DNA of 13,747 nucleotides from an uncultured Clostridia bacterium (GCA_959605945.1 CAUHGY010000046.1:1-13747), one strand, 5' to 3'. Positions 6,679 through 13,527 are shown, counted from the first letter of the stretch. The notes: generated by a model from the sequence alone, not told the origin. Program-made: numbers and translations.

Positions 6679-6721
6679 GATTTTATCGGTAAATAAAAAT
6701 AAAAATTTGAGAGATTGTATA

Positions 6722-7156
6722 ATGAAAACAATTTGCGGAATCGAGTGCAGCGGATGCAATTTCAAAGATAACTGTAAAGGTTGTACGGAAACAGACGGAC
6801 GTCCGTTCGGCGGGAAATGTCTTACTGCCGAATGCTATAAATCAGGCGGAGAAAACTGTTTTACCGCATATAAAAACCGTTTAATCGACGAATTTAATTC
6901 TCTCGGGATTGCCGATATGCCTGTAATAACAACGCTCTGCCCGTTAATCGGCGCATACGTTAATCTGGAATACCCGCTTGCGAACGGTGAAAAAATCAAA
7001 TTGCTGGACGATACGAAAATTTATCTCGGGAGCCAAGTTGAAAAAGCAAACGGCGACAGGTGTTACGGACTTGTGGCCGACGATGACTATCTGCTTGTAT
7101 GCGAATACGGATGCAACGGCGCCGACCCTGAAATTATTATATATAAAAAGAGATAA
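6722..7156 (+). CDS. DUF3795 cysteine-rich protein
   Basis: 144-residue protein. The N terminus has the Cys pattern of DUF3795: CGIECSGCNFKDNCKGC (Cys5, 9, 12, 18, 21), followed by Cys33, Cys38 and Cys46, which suggests a zinc or other metal site. The rest (about 55-144) is a small alpha/beta part with no motif I recognise; biochemical function of the family is unknown. Start: ATG 6722, preceded by GAGAG in TTGAGAGATTGTATA, rather than the ATG at 6650, which overlaps the promoter. It stands alone with its own strong promoter and a downstream terminator, divergent from the kinase operon. No signal peptide or membrane segment, so cytoplasmic. Confidence 0.85.
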   Translation: MKTICGIECSGCNFKDNCKGCTETDGRPFGGKCLTAECYKSGGENCFTAYKNRLIDEFNSLGIADMPVITTLCPLIGAYVNLEYPLANGEKIKLLDDTKIYLGSQVEKANGDRCYGLVADDDYLLVCEYGCNGADPEIIIYKKR

Positions 7157-7265
7157 AAAATACGGTTCATCGCGCTTTCTGCGCTTTGCGGCGAAACTTA
7201 TGCAAAAATACAGGCACCCTGTGCTTTCCGAAGTAATCCGTGTGTTTTACACGACAAATAAAACA

Positions 7266-7295
7266 AGACTGACTAAATTTTTCGTTAGTCTTTTA
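7266..7295 (+). terminator. Terminator downstream of the DUF3795 gene
   Basis: AGACTGAC (7266-7273) pairs with GTTAGTCT (7284-7291; one G-U pair), followed by TTTT. It lies 110 nt after the DUF3795 stop. The intervening 7157-7265 shows no gene. Confidence 0.65.
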
Positions 7296-7322
7296 TGTTT
7301 GAAAATTTCCTAAGGGATAAGC

Positions 7323-7368
7323 ATTTAAGCCCTTCCGCTTATTTATATAAAAGCGTAAGGGCTTAAAT
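7323..7368. terminator. Long inverted repeat between convergent genes, probable bidirectional terminator
   Basis: Arms 7323-7340 (ATTTAAGCCCTTCCGCTT) and 7351-7368 are inverted copies with one mismatch over 18 bp and a 10-nt AT loop. The gap lies between the DUF3795 gene (plus) and the ferritin-like gene (minus, stop at 7420). The T tracts at either exit are short, so some of its effect may come from stem length alone. Confidence 0.6.
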
Positions 7369-7419
7369 AACTTTTCTCAAACAGAAAAAGATAAAAAACA
7401 AAACATTGCCGTCTTGTTT

Positions 7420-7944
7420 TTAACTATGTATATCGCACGACGATTCGAGTTCTTTAAGTCTGTCTTTCAGCACCAGAGCATGCAGATCTTCATCCATTTT
7501 TATTCTCGTCAAAAGAGCGCCGATATCTTCGTTACAGATACGTTTCGCAAGATTTTCATATTCTCGCGAAGCAATCAGTTCGCCCGATATATCGTCGAGA
7601 AGCATTTTCTGCGGCGTTTTGGAGTAAGATACAGCCGAAGCAGAATAAAAAGTACATTCGAAAGGCGTTCCGGCAGCGTAAACGGGGTCGCCGCCCAACC
7701 GCAATATAAGCTCGCCCAACATTTCAAGATGTTCCATTTCGGTAATGGCGATGCCTAAAAGAAGCTGCGCGGTCTTCCCGTCGCCGCGGGTTTTAAAGTA
7801 AAAAGCGTGATAAACATATTGCAAAATAGCATTTAGTTCCCCGTGGAAACCTGCGTAGGGAACGCTGAGAGCCCGTGCGACTTTCAAATTTTTGCAGATG
7901 TTGCCGGGAACGGGATACGGTAAATCTACGGCAATGGATTTCAT
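7420..7944 (-). CDS. Ferritin-like di-metal protein (manganese-catalase/rubrerythrin-like)
   Basis: 174-residue four-helix-bundle protein with two helix pairs, each carrying metal ligands: HGELNAILQY (Glu36) and ITEMEHLEMLGELILRLGGD (Glu69xxHis72) in the first half, SREYENLAKR (Glu128) and KMDEDLHALVLKDRL (Glu152xxHis155) in the second. This E / ExxH / E / ExxH set is what ferritin-like di-iron or di-manganese proteins use. The tail of the first half, GELILRLGGDPVY, resembles short manganese-catalase-related proteins common in Clostridia, so a role in peroxide or metal handling is plausible (inference). No rubredoxin domain. Start: ATG 7942-7944, with AGGTG 6 nt upstream; the GTG at 7951-7953 would place that ribosome site inside the gene. 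Single-gene unit with an unusually structured leader. Confidence 0.85.
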   Translation of the reverse strand: MKSIAVDLPYPVPGNICKNLKVARALSVPYAGFHGELNAILQYVYHAFYFKTRGDGKTAQLLLGIAITEMEHLEMLGELILRLGGDPVYAAGTPFECTFYSASAVSYSKTPQKMLLDDISGELIASREYENLAKRICNEDIGALLTRIKMDEDLHALVLKDRLKELESSCDIHS

Positions 7945-8103
7945 AAGTGACACCTAACCTTTTTTATTATCCTATGCCCCGACGCCGCAGATGGTTACGG
8001 CGCATTCTCTGTGCCCGCGGTCATGCGTCCGCCCTGCGGATTTTTCCGTTGCTTTAAATTAACGGCACGCCCGTTATTTTTTTCAATTGATTTTATATCA
8101 ATA
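7945..8103 (-). promoter_or_regulatory. Structured 5' leader of the ferritin-like gene
   Basis: If transcription starts from the TATAAT-like -10 at 8110-8115 (minus; its -35 is poor), the leader is about 160 nt and carries four hairpins: TTGAT/ATCAA (8086-8100), TAACGG/CCGTTA (8060-8076), TCCGC/GCGGA (8028-8040) and CGCCG/CGGCG (7983-8003). None is followed by a T tract on the minus strand. I cannot match it to a known riboswitch class. Confidence 0.35.
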
Positions 8104-8202
8104 ATATTCATTATATTTGCCTATTGCTTGCCGTTTTATTAAACCCTGCTCTTGTTTAACCCTTTCAGCCGTGATTCGCAGCGCAGAAGGCTACGGCGCA
8201 AT
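7986..8202 (+). repeat. Diverged 21-bp direct repeat (copies 7986-8006 and 8182-8202)
   Basis: The two copies agree at 18 of 21 positions; both contain CGCAGA, then GG, then TACGGCGCA. They are 196 bp apart in the gene-free stretch upstream of the ferritin-like gene. No other copy was noticed in the window. Confidence 0.5.
8028..8083 (+). terminator. Two tandem terminator-like hairpins reading plus-strand
   Basis: TCCGC-CCT-GCGGA (8028-8040) is followed by TTTTT (8041-8045). Then TAACGG-CACGC-CCGTTA (8060-8076) is followed by seven T (8077-8083). Both have the form of intrinsic terminators on the plus strand, yet no plus-strand gene ends nearby; they may instead be leader hairpins of the minus-strand ferritin-like gene. 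Confidence 0.45.
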
Positions 8203-8546
8203 ACCGTAAGTTATTGACCGTCTGCCGAAAGAACATTCTGCCATCTTTCATAAGATAATTTTGAAATACAATAATTTTTAATATTTATTTAAAAAGAGAA
8301 AAATCCAACCGTCTGTTTATAAAAAATTTTGATAAACAGACAGCCGGATCAAAAAATTTTTTAAAAAAGTCAAACGGCACGGCAATTAGCCCCGCAAGCA
8401 CTCTGCCGCTTCCGTTTATCGGCAAGAAAGCAAAAAGAAAATCTATCCCGCACAACCCATAAGTTAACTGTTTTCGGGCCGCTGCAAATAACAGAGAAAA
8501 ACTGTGCTGATTAACTGCAGTTAATGCAAAATATCTCCCGCTGCGC
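8084..8546. other. Gene-free stretch between the ferritin-like gene and the lipoprotein gene
   Basis: No open frame here has a believable start, ribosome site or protein-like composition. Besides the repeat copy at 8182-8202 and the hairpin at 8311-8341, it holds a perfect 16-bp palindrome, ATTAACTGCAGTTAAT (8510-8525), 22 bp downstream of the lipoprotein stop. A minus-strand frame of 96 codons (8285-8575) runs through the terminator stem and overlaps the end of the lipoprotein gene, so it is not counted as a gene. Confidence 0.6.
8311..8341. terminator. Hairpin terminator downstream of the lipoprotein gene
   Basis: GTCTGTTTAT (8311-8320) pairs perfectly with ATAAACAGAC (8332-8341), 10 bp with an 11-nt AT loop. 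Imperfect pairing extends outward. The minus-strand exit is T-rich (complement of 8291-8303). It lies about 205 nt after the lipoprotein stop. Confidence 0.6.
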
Positions 8547-9776
8547 TCAATAATAATCCGTCCAAATGGCTTCAAGCGTGCACTTGACAGTCAGTTCTAT
8601 ATGACTGTTCATCCCGAAAATCTCCTCGGAAAACACCGTAGACGGCGTTATCTGCACGTCTCCGTAATACCAGCCTTCGAATTTATAATCTCTGTTCTTG
8701 TGATTTACGGGAAGCACAGTTACCAGCTTATCGCCGAGCGTCTCCCCGACCGACAACTGTACGGGGGCAATATAATTTTTTCCGTTATAAGTGCATTGAA
8801 CGGTTCTGCCGTCGTCGGCAACGCATTCCAATTTAAATGATACCGTAAAGACCATGTCGGCATACCGCGCTACGAACACCGGAGCGTCGTCGTCAAAATT
8901 CCATATATAATCGCTGTCGATTTTTATTTTGTTTACACCGTAATACCAACCCGCGAAATTTTTGCCCGAAGACGGCACGGGAAGCTCCCCAACAGGGCTG
9001 CCGAACGTCAGCGTCTTGTTCCCTGCCGTTTCGCCGTCTCCGTAATCGAAAGTCACGGTATATGTTTTAGCCGTCCAGTTGGCGGTAAACGTCTTGTTGC
9101 CGGAGGACCCCGCGGGAATTACGACGTTTTTTTGCGGCTGAGTTATTCCTTCGCCCGTCCATCCGTCAAAGATATATCCCGTTCGCGTTGGAGACGCGAG
9201 CGTCACTTCGCACTGCGAAGTGTAATCGTAAGGCGCGTCGGCGGGGAGAACGCCGTTCGTGCCGAGATTGTACGATATGGCATAATGCTCTGTCCAGACT
9301 GCTTTAAGGCAGGCGTTTTCGGGATAAGTCCATACCGTGTCGGCGGTTACGACAACGTTTTCCTTCTCGTAAAGCCATCGCGAAAAGGTGAAATTACCGT
9401 CTTTTTGCGGAACGGGCAATTCGCCGAGCGGCCGATCGTAAGTTGCAGTTATTCCGTCAAGCGGCATTCCGCCGTCGGTTTCGAAAGTAATTTCATACTC
9501 ATTGGCTTGCCATTCGGCGTTGACAAACGCCGAAGCGGTAAGTTTATCAAGGTCGGTATCCCATCCGATAAAAGTATATCCCGTTCTCACAAACACCGGC
9601 TCTTCAATCTCTTCCGCGGAATTTACGGTCTGAAATGTATCGCCCGAGTAAACTGTGCCGCCGTTGCCGTTGAAAGTCACGGTAAATTCTTTGTTTCCGC
9701 ATCCCCAAGCGGCACAAACCGAAAAAATTAAAATTAAAACGCAGAACAGCGATAATATTTTTGATTTTCTTTTCAT
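8547..9776 (-). CDS. Lipoprotein with five Listeria-Bacteroides (InlB B-type) repeats
   Basis: 409-residue predicted cell-surface lipoprotein. Residues 1-25 form a signal peptide (KRK, then a hydrophobic run ILSLFCVLILIFSV) ending at AAWGC, a lipobox-like site with Cys26; the -3 Ala is less usual than Leu. The mature part is five tandem beta-grasp repeats of about 60-100 residues (about 31-91, 93-163, 165-236, 238-307, 309-408), each starting with a strand such as FTVTFNGNGG or YTVTFDYGDG and containing a 'GYxFxGW' or 'FxGWYYG' turn. These repeats occur in surface proteins and serve as spacers or adhesion modules; no enzymatic domain is present. Start: ATG 9774-9776 gives a clean signal peptide; a TTG at 9783-9785, 3 nt after a GGGGG run, is an alternative. 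Own promoter and terminator, hence a single-gene unit. Confidence 0.85.
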   Translation of the reverse strand: MKRKSKILSLFCVLILIFSVCAAWGCGNKEFTVTFNGNGGTVYSGDTFQTVNSAEEIEEPVFVRTGYTFIGWDTDLDKLTASAFVNAEWQANEYEITFETDGGMPLDGITATYDRPLGELPVPQKDGNFTFSRWLYEKENVVVTADTVWTYPENACLKAVWTEHYAISYNLGTNGVLPADAPYDYTSQCEVTLASPTRTGYIFDGWTGEGITQPQKNVVIPAGSSGNKTFTANWTAKTYTVTFDYGDGETAGNKTLTFGSPVGELPVPSSGKNFAGWYYGVNKIKIDSDYIWNFDDDAPVFVARYADMVFTVSFKLECVADDGRTVQCTYNGKNYIAPVQLSVGETLGDKLVTVLPVNHKNRDYKFEGWYYGDVQITPSTVFSEEIFGMNSHIELTVKCTLEAIWTDYY

Positions 9777-9841
9777 ATCTGTCAATTTCCCCCGAATATT
9801 TTCAAACCGACAATTAAAACGTCATATAGCGGATTTTTTAC

Positions 9842-9871
9842 ATTATAAATTAAAATAAAGCTCTTTGTCAA
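9842..9871 (-). promoter_or_regulatory. Promoter of the lipoprotein gene
   Basis: On the minus strand TTGACA (9866-9871), 18 nt, TATAAT (9842-9847). Both hexamers are perfect. The -35 begins 1 nt after the T tract of the upstream terminator (9873-9908). The leader would be about 60 nt. Confidence 0.75.
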
Positions 9872-9872
9872 T

Positions 9873-9908
9873 AAAAACGCCGGCCGCGCAAAATTTCCGC
9901 GGCGGGCG
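9873..9908 (-). terminator. GC-rich terminator directly upstream of the lipoprotein promoter
   Basis: On the minus strand CGCCCGCCGCG (from 9908 to 9898) pairs with CGCGGCCGGCG (9888 to 9878) over 11 bp with one C-C mismatch and a 9-nt loop, followed by TTTTT (9877-9873). It separates the aconitase-family transcript from the lipoprotein unit. Confidence 0.7.
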
Positions 9909-9921
9909 ATTTACAAAAATC

Positions 9922-9941
9922 AAAACCGACCTTCCGGTTTT
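9922..9941 (-). terminator. Small hairpin, possible second terminator of the aconitase-family unit
   Basis: AAAACCG (9922-9928) pairs with CGGTTTT (9935-9941), 7 bp with a 6-nt loop. On the minus strand it is followed by GATTTTTG. It lies between the two stronger hairpins at 9873-9908 and 9974-10004. Confidence 0.45.
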
Positions 9942-9973
9942 TAATCTTTTAAAAATGTTTTGTTATAAACTGC

Positions 9974-10004
9974 GTCCTCGCGGAGACGAAAACTCCGCGA
10001 GGAC
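9974..10004 (-). terminator. Terminator of the aconitase-family gene
   Basis: GTCCTCGCGGAG (9974-9985) pairs perfectly with CTCCGCGAGGAC (9993-10004), 12 bp with a 7-nt loop. The minus-strand exit is moderately T-rich. It lies about 190 nt after the stop at 10197; 10005-10196 shows no gene. Confidence 0.65.
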
Positions 10005-10196
10005 ATAAATTCAGTTCGGATTTAATAATTATAAATTGTATCGACATCTGCATCGGCATCAAAAAACTTTAATTTTTAGATTAAATAACTTTCAGATATT
10101 CTCCGTGCAAAGCGGTTTAGGCACCGCAAATCCGCGCTGAAATACCCCGAGCCTTGCTGTAAACAACATCGTGTAAGCCGACGGCAGCAACTCTTA

Positions 10197-12350
10197 TCAG
10201 CCTTTATAATAATTTATGAGACAGCCTTTGATAATAATCTGTTTCTCGCTGTCGGTGAGCGGATCGATCCTGAGCGTGATATTGCGCGCGTTGTCGCCGA
10301 AAACCTGCGCGTCGAAAACCGTATCTCCGCGCATAAGTTTCGCTTTTACGTCGGGAATGAATACATATTCGCCCACGGCAAGGTCGTTTTTATCGGCAAG
10401 GAACGGCATCATGCCCCAGTTGATTACGTTGCTTCTGTAACGCTTAGTCGCGTACTCGACGGCAATGTTGGCGCTGCCGCCCAGAACTCTCTGGCAGGAT
10501 GCCGCCTGCTCTCTCGCAGACCCGTCTCCCGGTTTGACCGAACATACCACGCTGCCGTAAGTGCAGCTGTTCTCCGCTATTCCCAATTCTTTGGGGAACC
10601 CTTCGGCCTTGACCGCTTTCGCCCGCGAAACGTAACCGGGATCCTTTCTCGAAAGAGCAAATTCGGCAAGTTTCAAAGGATTGGAACGGTAAGACGAAGT
10701 TTCGCCTGACGGAATAAGTTCGTCTGTGGTGGTAACGGGGTCTTTAAGCACGGAAACGACCTTTAACAGCAGGTTATCTTTCAGTTCTTCCATCTTCGGC
10801 CAGTCGGCAATATTCGGCCCGTATCTTAGTTCGGCATCCGTGGGTTTACCAACGCCGTCAAATACTCTCGCGCGGTAAATTTTATCGTCAAATTTATATT
10901 TCTTCAACTTTTTCTTATAATCTGCGTCAAGCGCCGAAGTTATGGCTCCGCCGTTTCTGGCTGTAGCGGCAATGCTGCGCGCGTCCATCAGCGCCACAGC
11001 GGCAAGCTGTCCGTTAGACGGCTTGCTGCCTTCGCGGTTTTCGAAATTTCTCGTAGTGTGTCTGACGGAAAGTCCGTTATTCTGCGGCACGTCGCCCGCG
11101 CCGAAGCAAGGTCCGCAGAAAGCTGTTTTAACGACGGCGCCGTCATCCATAAGCCTGCCTATGTAACCGTTGTCGACCAGTCCTTTATATACGGGCTGAC
11201 TGGAAGGATAGACGTCGAGCGTGAAATCGCCGTTGCCGATGGGCGTATCGCCGAGAATTTCCGCCGCTTCGGCAATGTTTTCGTACATACCGCCTGCGCA
11301 GCCCGCTATCACCCCCTGCTCGACGTATACTTTGCCGTCTTTTATCTTATCTGTCAGTTTAAATCCGCCGCCCGGCAGCAATTTGTTTCCTGCTTCTTCG
11401 CATTCTTTTAAAAGTTCGTAAGGTCTCTCCAAAAATTCCCTTATGGTATAAGCGTTTGACGGATGGAAAGGCAGCGCGATCATTGGCTCTACCTTACTGA
11501 GATCTATCACCACGGCTCTGTCATAGACGGCTCCGTCGTCGGGCTTCAATTCCCTGTAAGCGTCTGCCCTGCCGTGCTGTTCGTAATATTCGCGGGTCTT
11601 TTCGTCGGTCGTCCAAATCGAAGAAAGACACGTCGTTTCGGTTGTCATGACGTCTATGCCGTTTCGGAAATCCATTGAAAGGCCCGAAATGCCGCTGCCG
11701 ATAAATTCGAGAATTCTGTTTTTTACAAATCCGCTTTTAAATGTCGCCTTGACCAGCGCAAGAGCGACATCGTGCGGACCGACGCCCTTTCTCAATCTGC
11801 CTTTAAGATACACCGCCACCACTTCGGGCATATCGAGATCGTATGTTTTACCGAGCAGCTGTTTTACAAGTTCGGGACCGCCTTCGCCGACGGCAAGCGT
11901 CCCCAGCGCCCCGTAACGAGTGTGGGAATCTGACCCGAGAATCATCGCGCCGACGGCCGCTCTCATCTCGCGCATATACTGATGAATTACCGCAATATGC
12001 GGCGGCACGAACGCCCCTCCGTATTTCTTGGCTGCCGAAAGACCGAAAACGTGATCGTCCTCGTTGATAGTGCCACCGACCGCGCACAGCGAGTTGTGGC
12101 AGTTTGTCAGCGTGTACGGCAGCGGAAATTTTTCAAGCCCGCTGGCTTTGGCCGTCTGTATTATTCCGACATAGGTAATGTCGTGAGAAGTTATCTCGTC
12201 GAATTTGATTTTAAGTTTCCCGGGTTCTTCGCACACGTTATGGGCTGAAAGAATCTTATACGCCATTGTGCCGCGCTTTTTCTCTCCGGCCTTGCACTTT
12301 GAAATTTTCCCGTCTTTGAAACAGACGCATTTATCGATCAGTTTTATCAT
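10197..12350 (-). CDS. Aconitase-family hydratase (YbhJ-like)
   Basis: 717-residue 4Fe-4S (de)hydratase of the aconitase superfamily, closer in look to the uncharacterised 'hydratase' YbhJ group than to AcnA, AcnB or LeuC. Seen: GSDSHTRYGALGTLAVGEGG (139-158, the substrate-site Asp-Ser-His), cluster cysteines Cys351 (AGCAGG, in the place of the usual GSCTNS) and Cys412/Cys415 (FCGPCFGAGD), the arginines in RNFENR (434 and 439), and the C-terminal swivel domain with DGSAREQAA (609-617; Ser611, Arg613) and NWGMMPF. All three cluster cysteines and the substrate arginines are kept, so it should be an active hydro-lyase, but the substrate is unknown. Start: ATG 12348-12350, with GGGAG 8 nt upstream, rather than a TTG nine codons earlier. 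Single-gene unit; no isocitrate dehydrogenase, citrate synthase or leu gene lies nearby. Confidence 0.88.
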   Translation of the reverse strand: MIKLIDKCVCFKDGKISKCKAGEKKRGTMAYKILSAHNVCEEPGKLKIKFDEITSHDITYVGIIQTAKASGLEKFPLPYTLTNCHNSLCAVGGTINEDDHVFGLSAAKKYGGAFVPPHIAVIHQYMREMRAAVGAMILGSDSHTRYGALGTLAVGEGGPELVKQLLGKTYDLDMPEVVAVYLKGRLRKGVGPHDVALALVKATFKSGFVKNRILEFIGSGISGLSMDFRNGIDVMTTETTCLSSIWTTDEKTREYYEQHGRADAYRELKPDDGAVYDRAVVIDLSKVEPMIALPFHPSNAYTIREFLERPYELLKECEEAGNKLLPGGGFKLTDKIKDGKVYVEQGVIAGCAGGMYENIAEAAEILGDTPIGNGDFTLDVYPSSQPVYKGLVDNGYIGRLMDDGAVVKTAFCGPCFGAGDVPQNNGLSVRHTTRNFENREGSKPSNGQLAAVALMDARSIAATARNGGAITSALDADYKKKLKKYKFDDKIYRARVFDGVGKPTDAELRYGPNIADWPKMEELKDNLLLKVVSVLKDPVTTTDELIPSGETSSYRSNPLKLAEFALSRKDPGYVSRAKAVKAEGFPKELGIAENSCTYGSVVCSVKPGDGSAREQAASCQRVLGGSANIAVEYATKRYRSNVINWGMMPFLADKNDLAVGEYVFIPDVKAKLMRGDTVFDAQVFGDNARNITLRIDPLTDSEKQIIIKGCLINYYKG

Positions 12351-12407
12351 ATCGTATTCTCCCGTACGGCAATTCAATATATATTTTTACAATCCGTTTT
12401 TCTGATA

Positions 12408-12436
12408 ATTATATATTAAAAAATTTTTTTTTGCAA
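12408..12436 (-). promoter_or_regulatory. Promoter of the aconitase-family gene
   Basis: On the minus strand TTGCAA (12431-12436), 17 nt of almost pure A/T, then TATAAT (12408-12413). The leader would be about 50 nt. The hexamers and spacing are identical to those of the kinase promoter. Confidence 0.7.
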
Positions 12437-12852
12437 GTAAAATGCATTGAAAGCGTCTGTTTGATCGTGCCATATGCGCTTTTCTGTCCCCGTCGTTTGC
12501 GGCGGTCACTCCGACCTGTATCCACAACGGGCGGTTCCGTTTTTATAGCCGCCGAAACCGGTTGCATTAAAAAGCAGGCCGTAGGTGCACGAAGCTTCTT
12601 CGCTGTCCGATGCATTTACGCGCGGTAAACAGTTGCGCCGAAATCCTTTCATCCGCGCTCCGCGCCGAATGCTCACGCCGAATTTTCGATCCGAACGGCA
12701 AAAATCCGACGCCAGAAAAAACCGCTCCCCCCTCAACACTTACTGGGCAAAGATTTTGTCCGACATCTGAAAATTATTCGATCCCAAACAAAAATTATAC
12801 AAATTATCCGAAAAAAATTTTTTTTATTAATACGCTATTTGCGCGCCGACGG
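12437..12852. other. Gene-free stretch upstream of the aconitase-family gene
   Basis: About 415 bp without a believable gene. The part 12470-12760 has a G+C content like coding DNA and several short open frames on both strands, but none has a ribosome site, domain or protein-like composition. From 12770 the sequence turns AT-rich, with A and T runs near 12810-12827. It may be decayed coding sequence or hold an RNA I cannot recognise. Confidence 0.5.
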
Positions 12853-12897
12853 TTGATTTTTAAATTATTTTATAATAAAATTAAATATAGCTATATT
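12853..12897 (+). promoter_or_regulatory. Candidate promoter and 14-bp palindrome for the PH-domain gene
   Basis: TTGATT (12853-12858), 17 nt, TAAAAT (12876-12881) is an acceptable sigma-A promoter. The perfect palindrome AATATAGCTATATT (12884-12897) would cover the transcription start near 12888 and is well placed for a repressor. The leader to the ATG at 13065 would be about 177 nt, with a TTACGG/CCGTAA hairpin (about 13007-13029) but no known riboswitch pattern. Confidence 0.4.
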
Positions 12898-13064
12898 AAT
12901 TCGCGCATTAAAACGTCGCTTTTACGGCAAACCGCATCGATAAATTCAGTTAAGCGCATAAACATATTCCGCTGCCGATGAAATATTGTTTTCCGACAGG
13001 AAACCTTACGGAGCCGATTAATCCCGTAAAAAACCGCGCATTTATAAAATATCGAGGAGATCGC

Positions 13065-13523
13065 ATGAAAAAATTCAGATTTCAATATTCTGCGCTCATA
13101 TGGGTGCTTATCTCGCTTGTCGTGCTGTTATCTGCGGCAGGGTTGGCTTTCAACGTATATAATCTCATATCGTATTGGGGAATCAACGCTTTTAAAACCG
13201 TCGTCTACATAATTGTCGTAATCGTCAACGCCGCGCTCGTCGCCTTTGCTTTGTCGGTTATGCTTATGGGCGGCTATGTCATAAAAAACCGCAGAATGTA
13301 TTCATATTTCGGTTTTATACGCACTTCCGTTTCCACCGACGACATCGTTCAGGTAACGCACTTCAAAAAAAGCGACAAACTGGTGGTTTATTTTAAAGAT
13401 GCCAAATACTCCGTCATACTTATTTCACCCGCCGCATACGATGAGTTTATCTTCGCGCTGCGCGGGGAAAACGGTAAAATTATCTATGACGCCGAAATCG
13501 ACGGCGAAAACACCCCCGAATAA
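13065..13523 (+). CDS. Small membrane protein with two TM helices and a PH-like domain
   Basis: 152-residue protein of no recognised named family. Residues about 11-30 (LIWVLISLVVLLSAAGLAF) and 46-69 (VVYIIVVIVNAALVAFALSVM) are strong hydrophobic helices separated by a short loop, so both ends should face the cytoplasm. From about 70 to 135 the strands YVIKNRRMYSYFGFIRTS, DIVQVTHFKKSDKLVVYF and YSVILISPAAYDEFIFALR resemble the small bacterial PH domain (bPH), which normally follows a TM pair of this kind. The tail is acidic. Start: ATG 13065 with GAGGAG about 6 nt upstream, rather than an ATG at 12978 that lacks one. No partner gene is visible; the next unit downstream is a Mg2+-riboswitch transcript. 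Function unknown. Confidence 0.8.
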   Translation: MKKFRFQYSALIWVLISLVVLLSAAGLAFNVYNLISYWGINAFKTVVYIIVVIVNAALVAFALSVMLMGGYVIKNRRMYSYFGFIRTSVSTDDIVQVTHFKKSDKLVVYFKDAKYSVILISPAAYDEFIFALRGENGKIIYDAEIDGENTPE

Positions 13524-13527
13524 AACA

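Noticed and set aside
6650..6721. Earlier ATG for the DUF3795 gene
   Set aside because: The extension covers the promoter hexamers, and the DUF3795 cysteine motif starts right after the ATG at 6722.
8285..8575. 96-codon minus-strand frame after the lipoprotein gene
   Set aside because: It overlaps the lipoprotein end in another frame, passes through the terminator stem at 8311-8341 and has no ribosome site; the product has no family resemblance.
9132..9731. 199-codon plus-strand frame antisense to the lipoprotein gene
   Set aside because: The opposite strand encodes a clear signal peptide and repeats; this frame has no start signal or recognisable features.
12409..12770. Several 60-77 codon frames on both strands upstream of the aconitase-family gene
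   Set aside because: They overlap each other, one includes the promoter, and none has a ribosome site or protein-like composition.
12978..13064. Earlier ATG for the PH-domain gene
   Set aside because: There is no ribosome site, while GAGGAG precedes the ATG at 13065, which starts with a typical MKKF before the first membrane helix.
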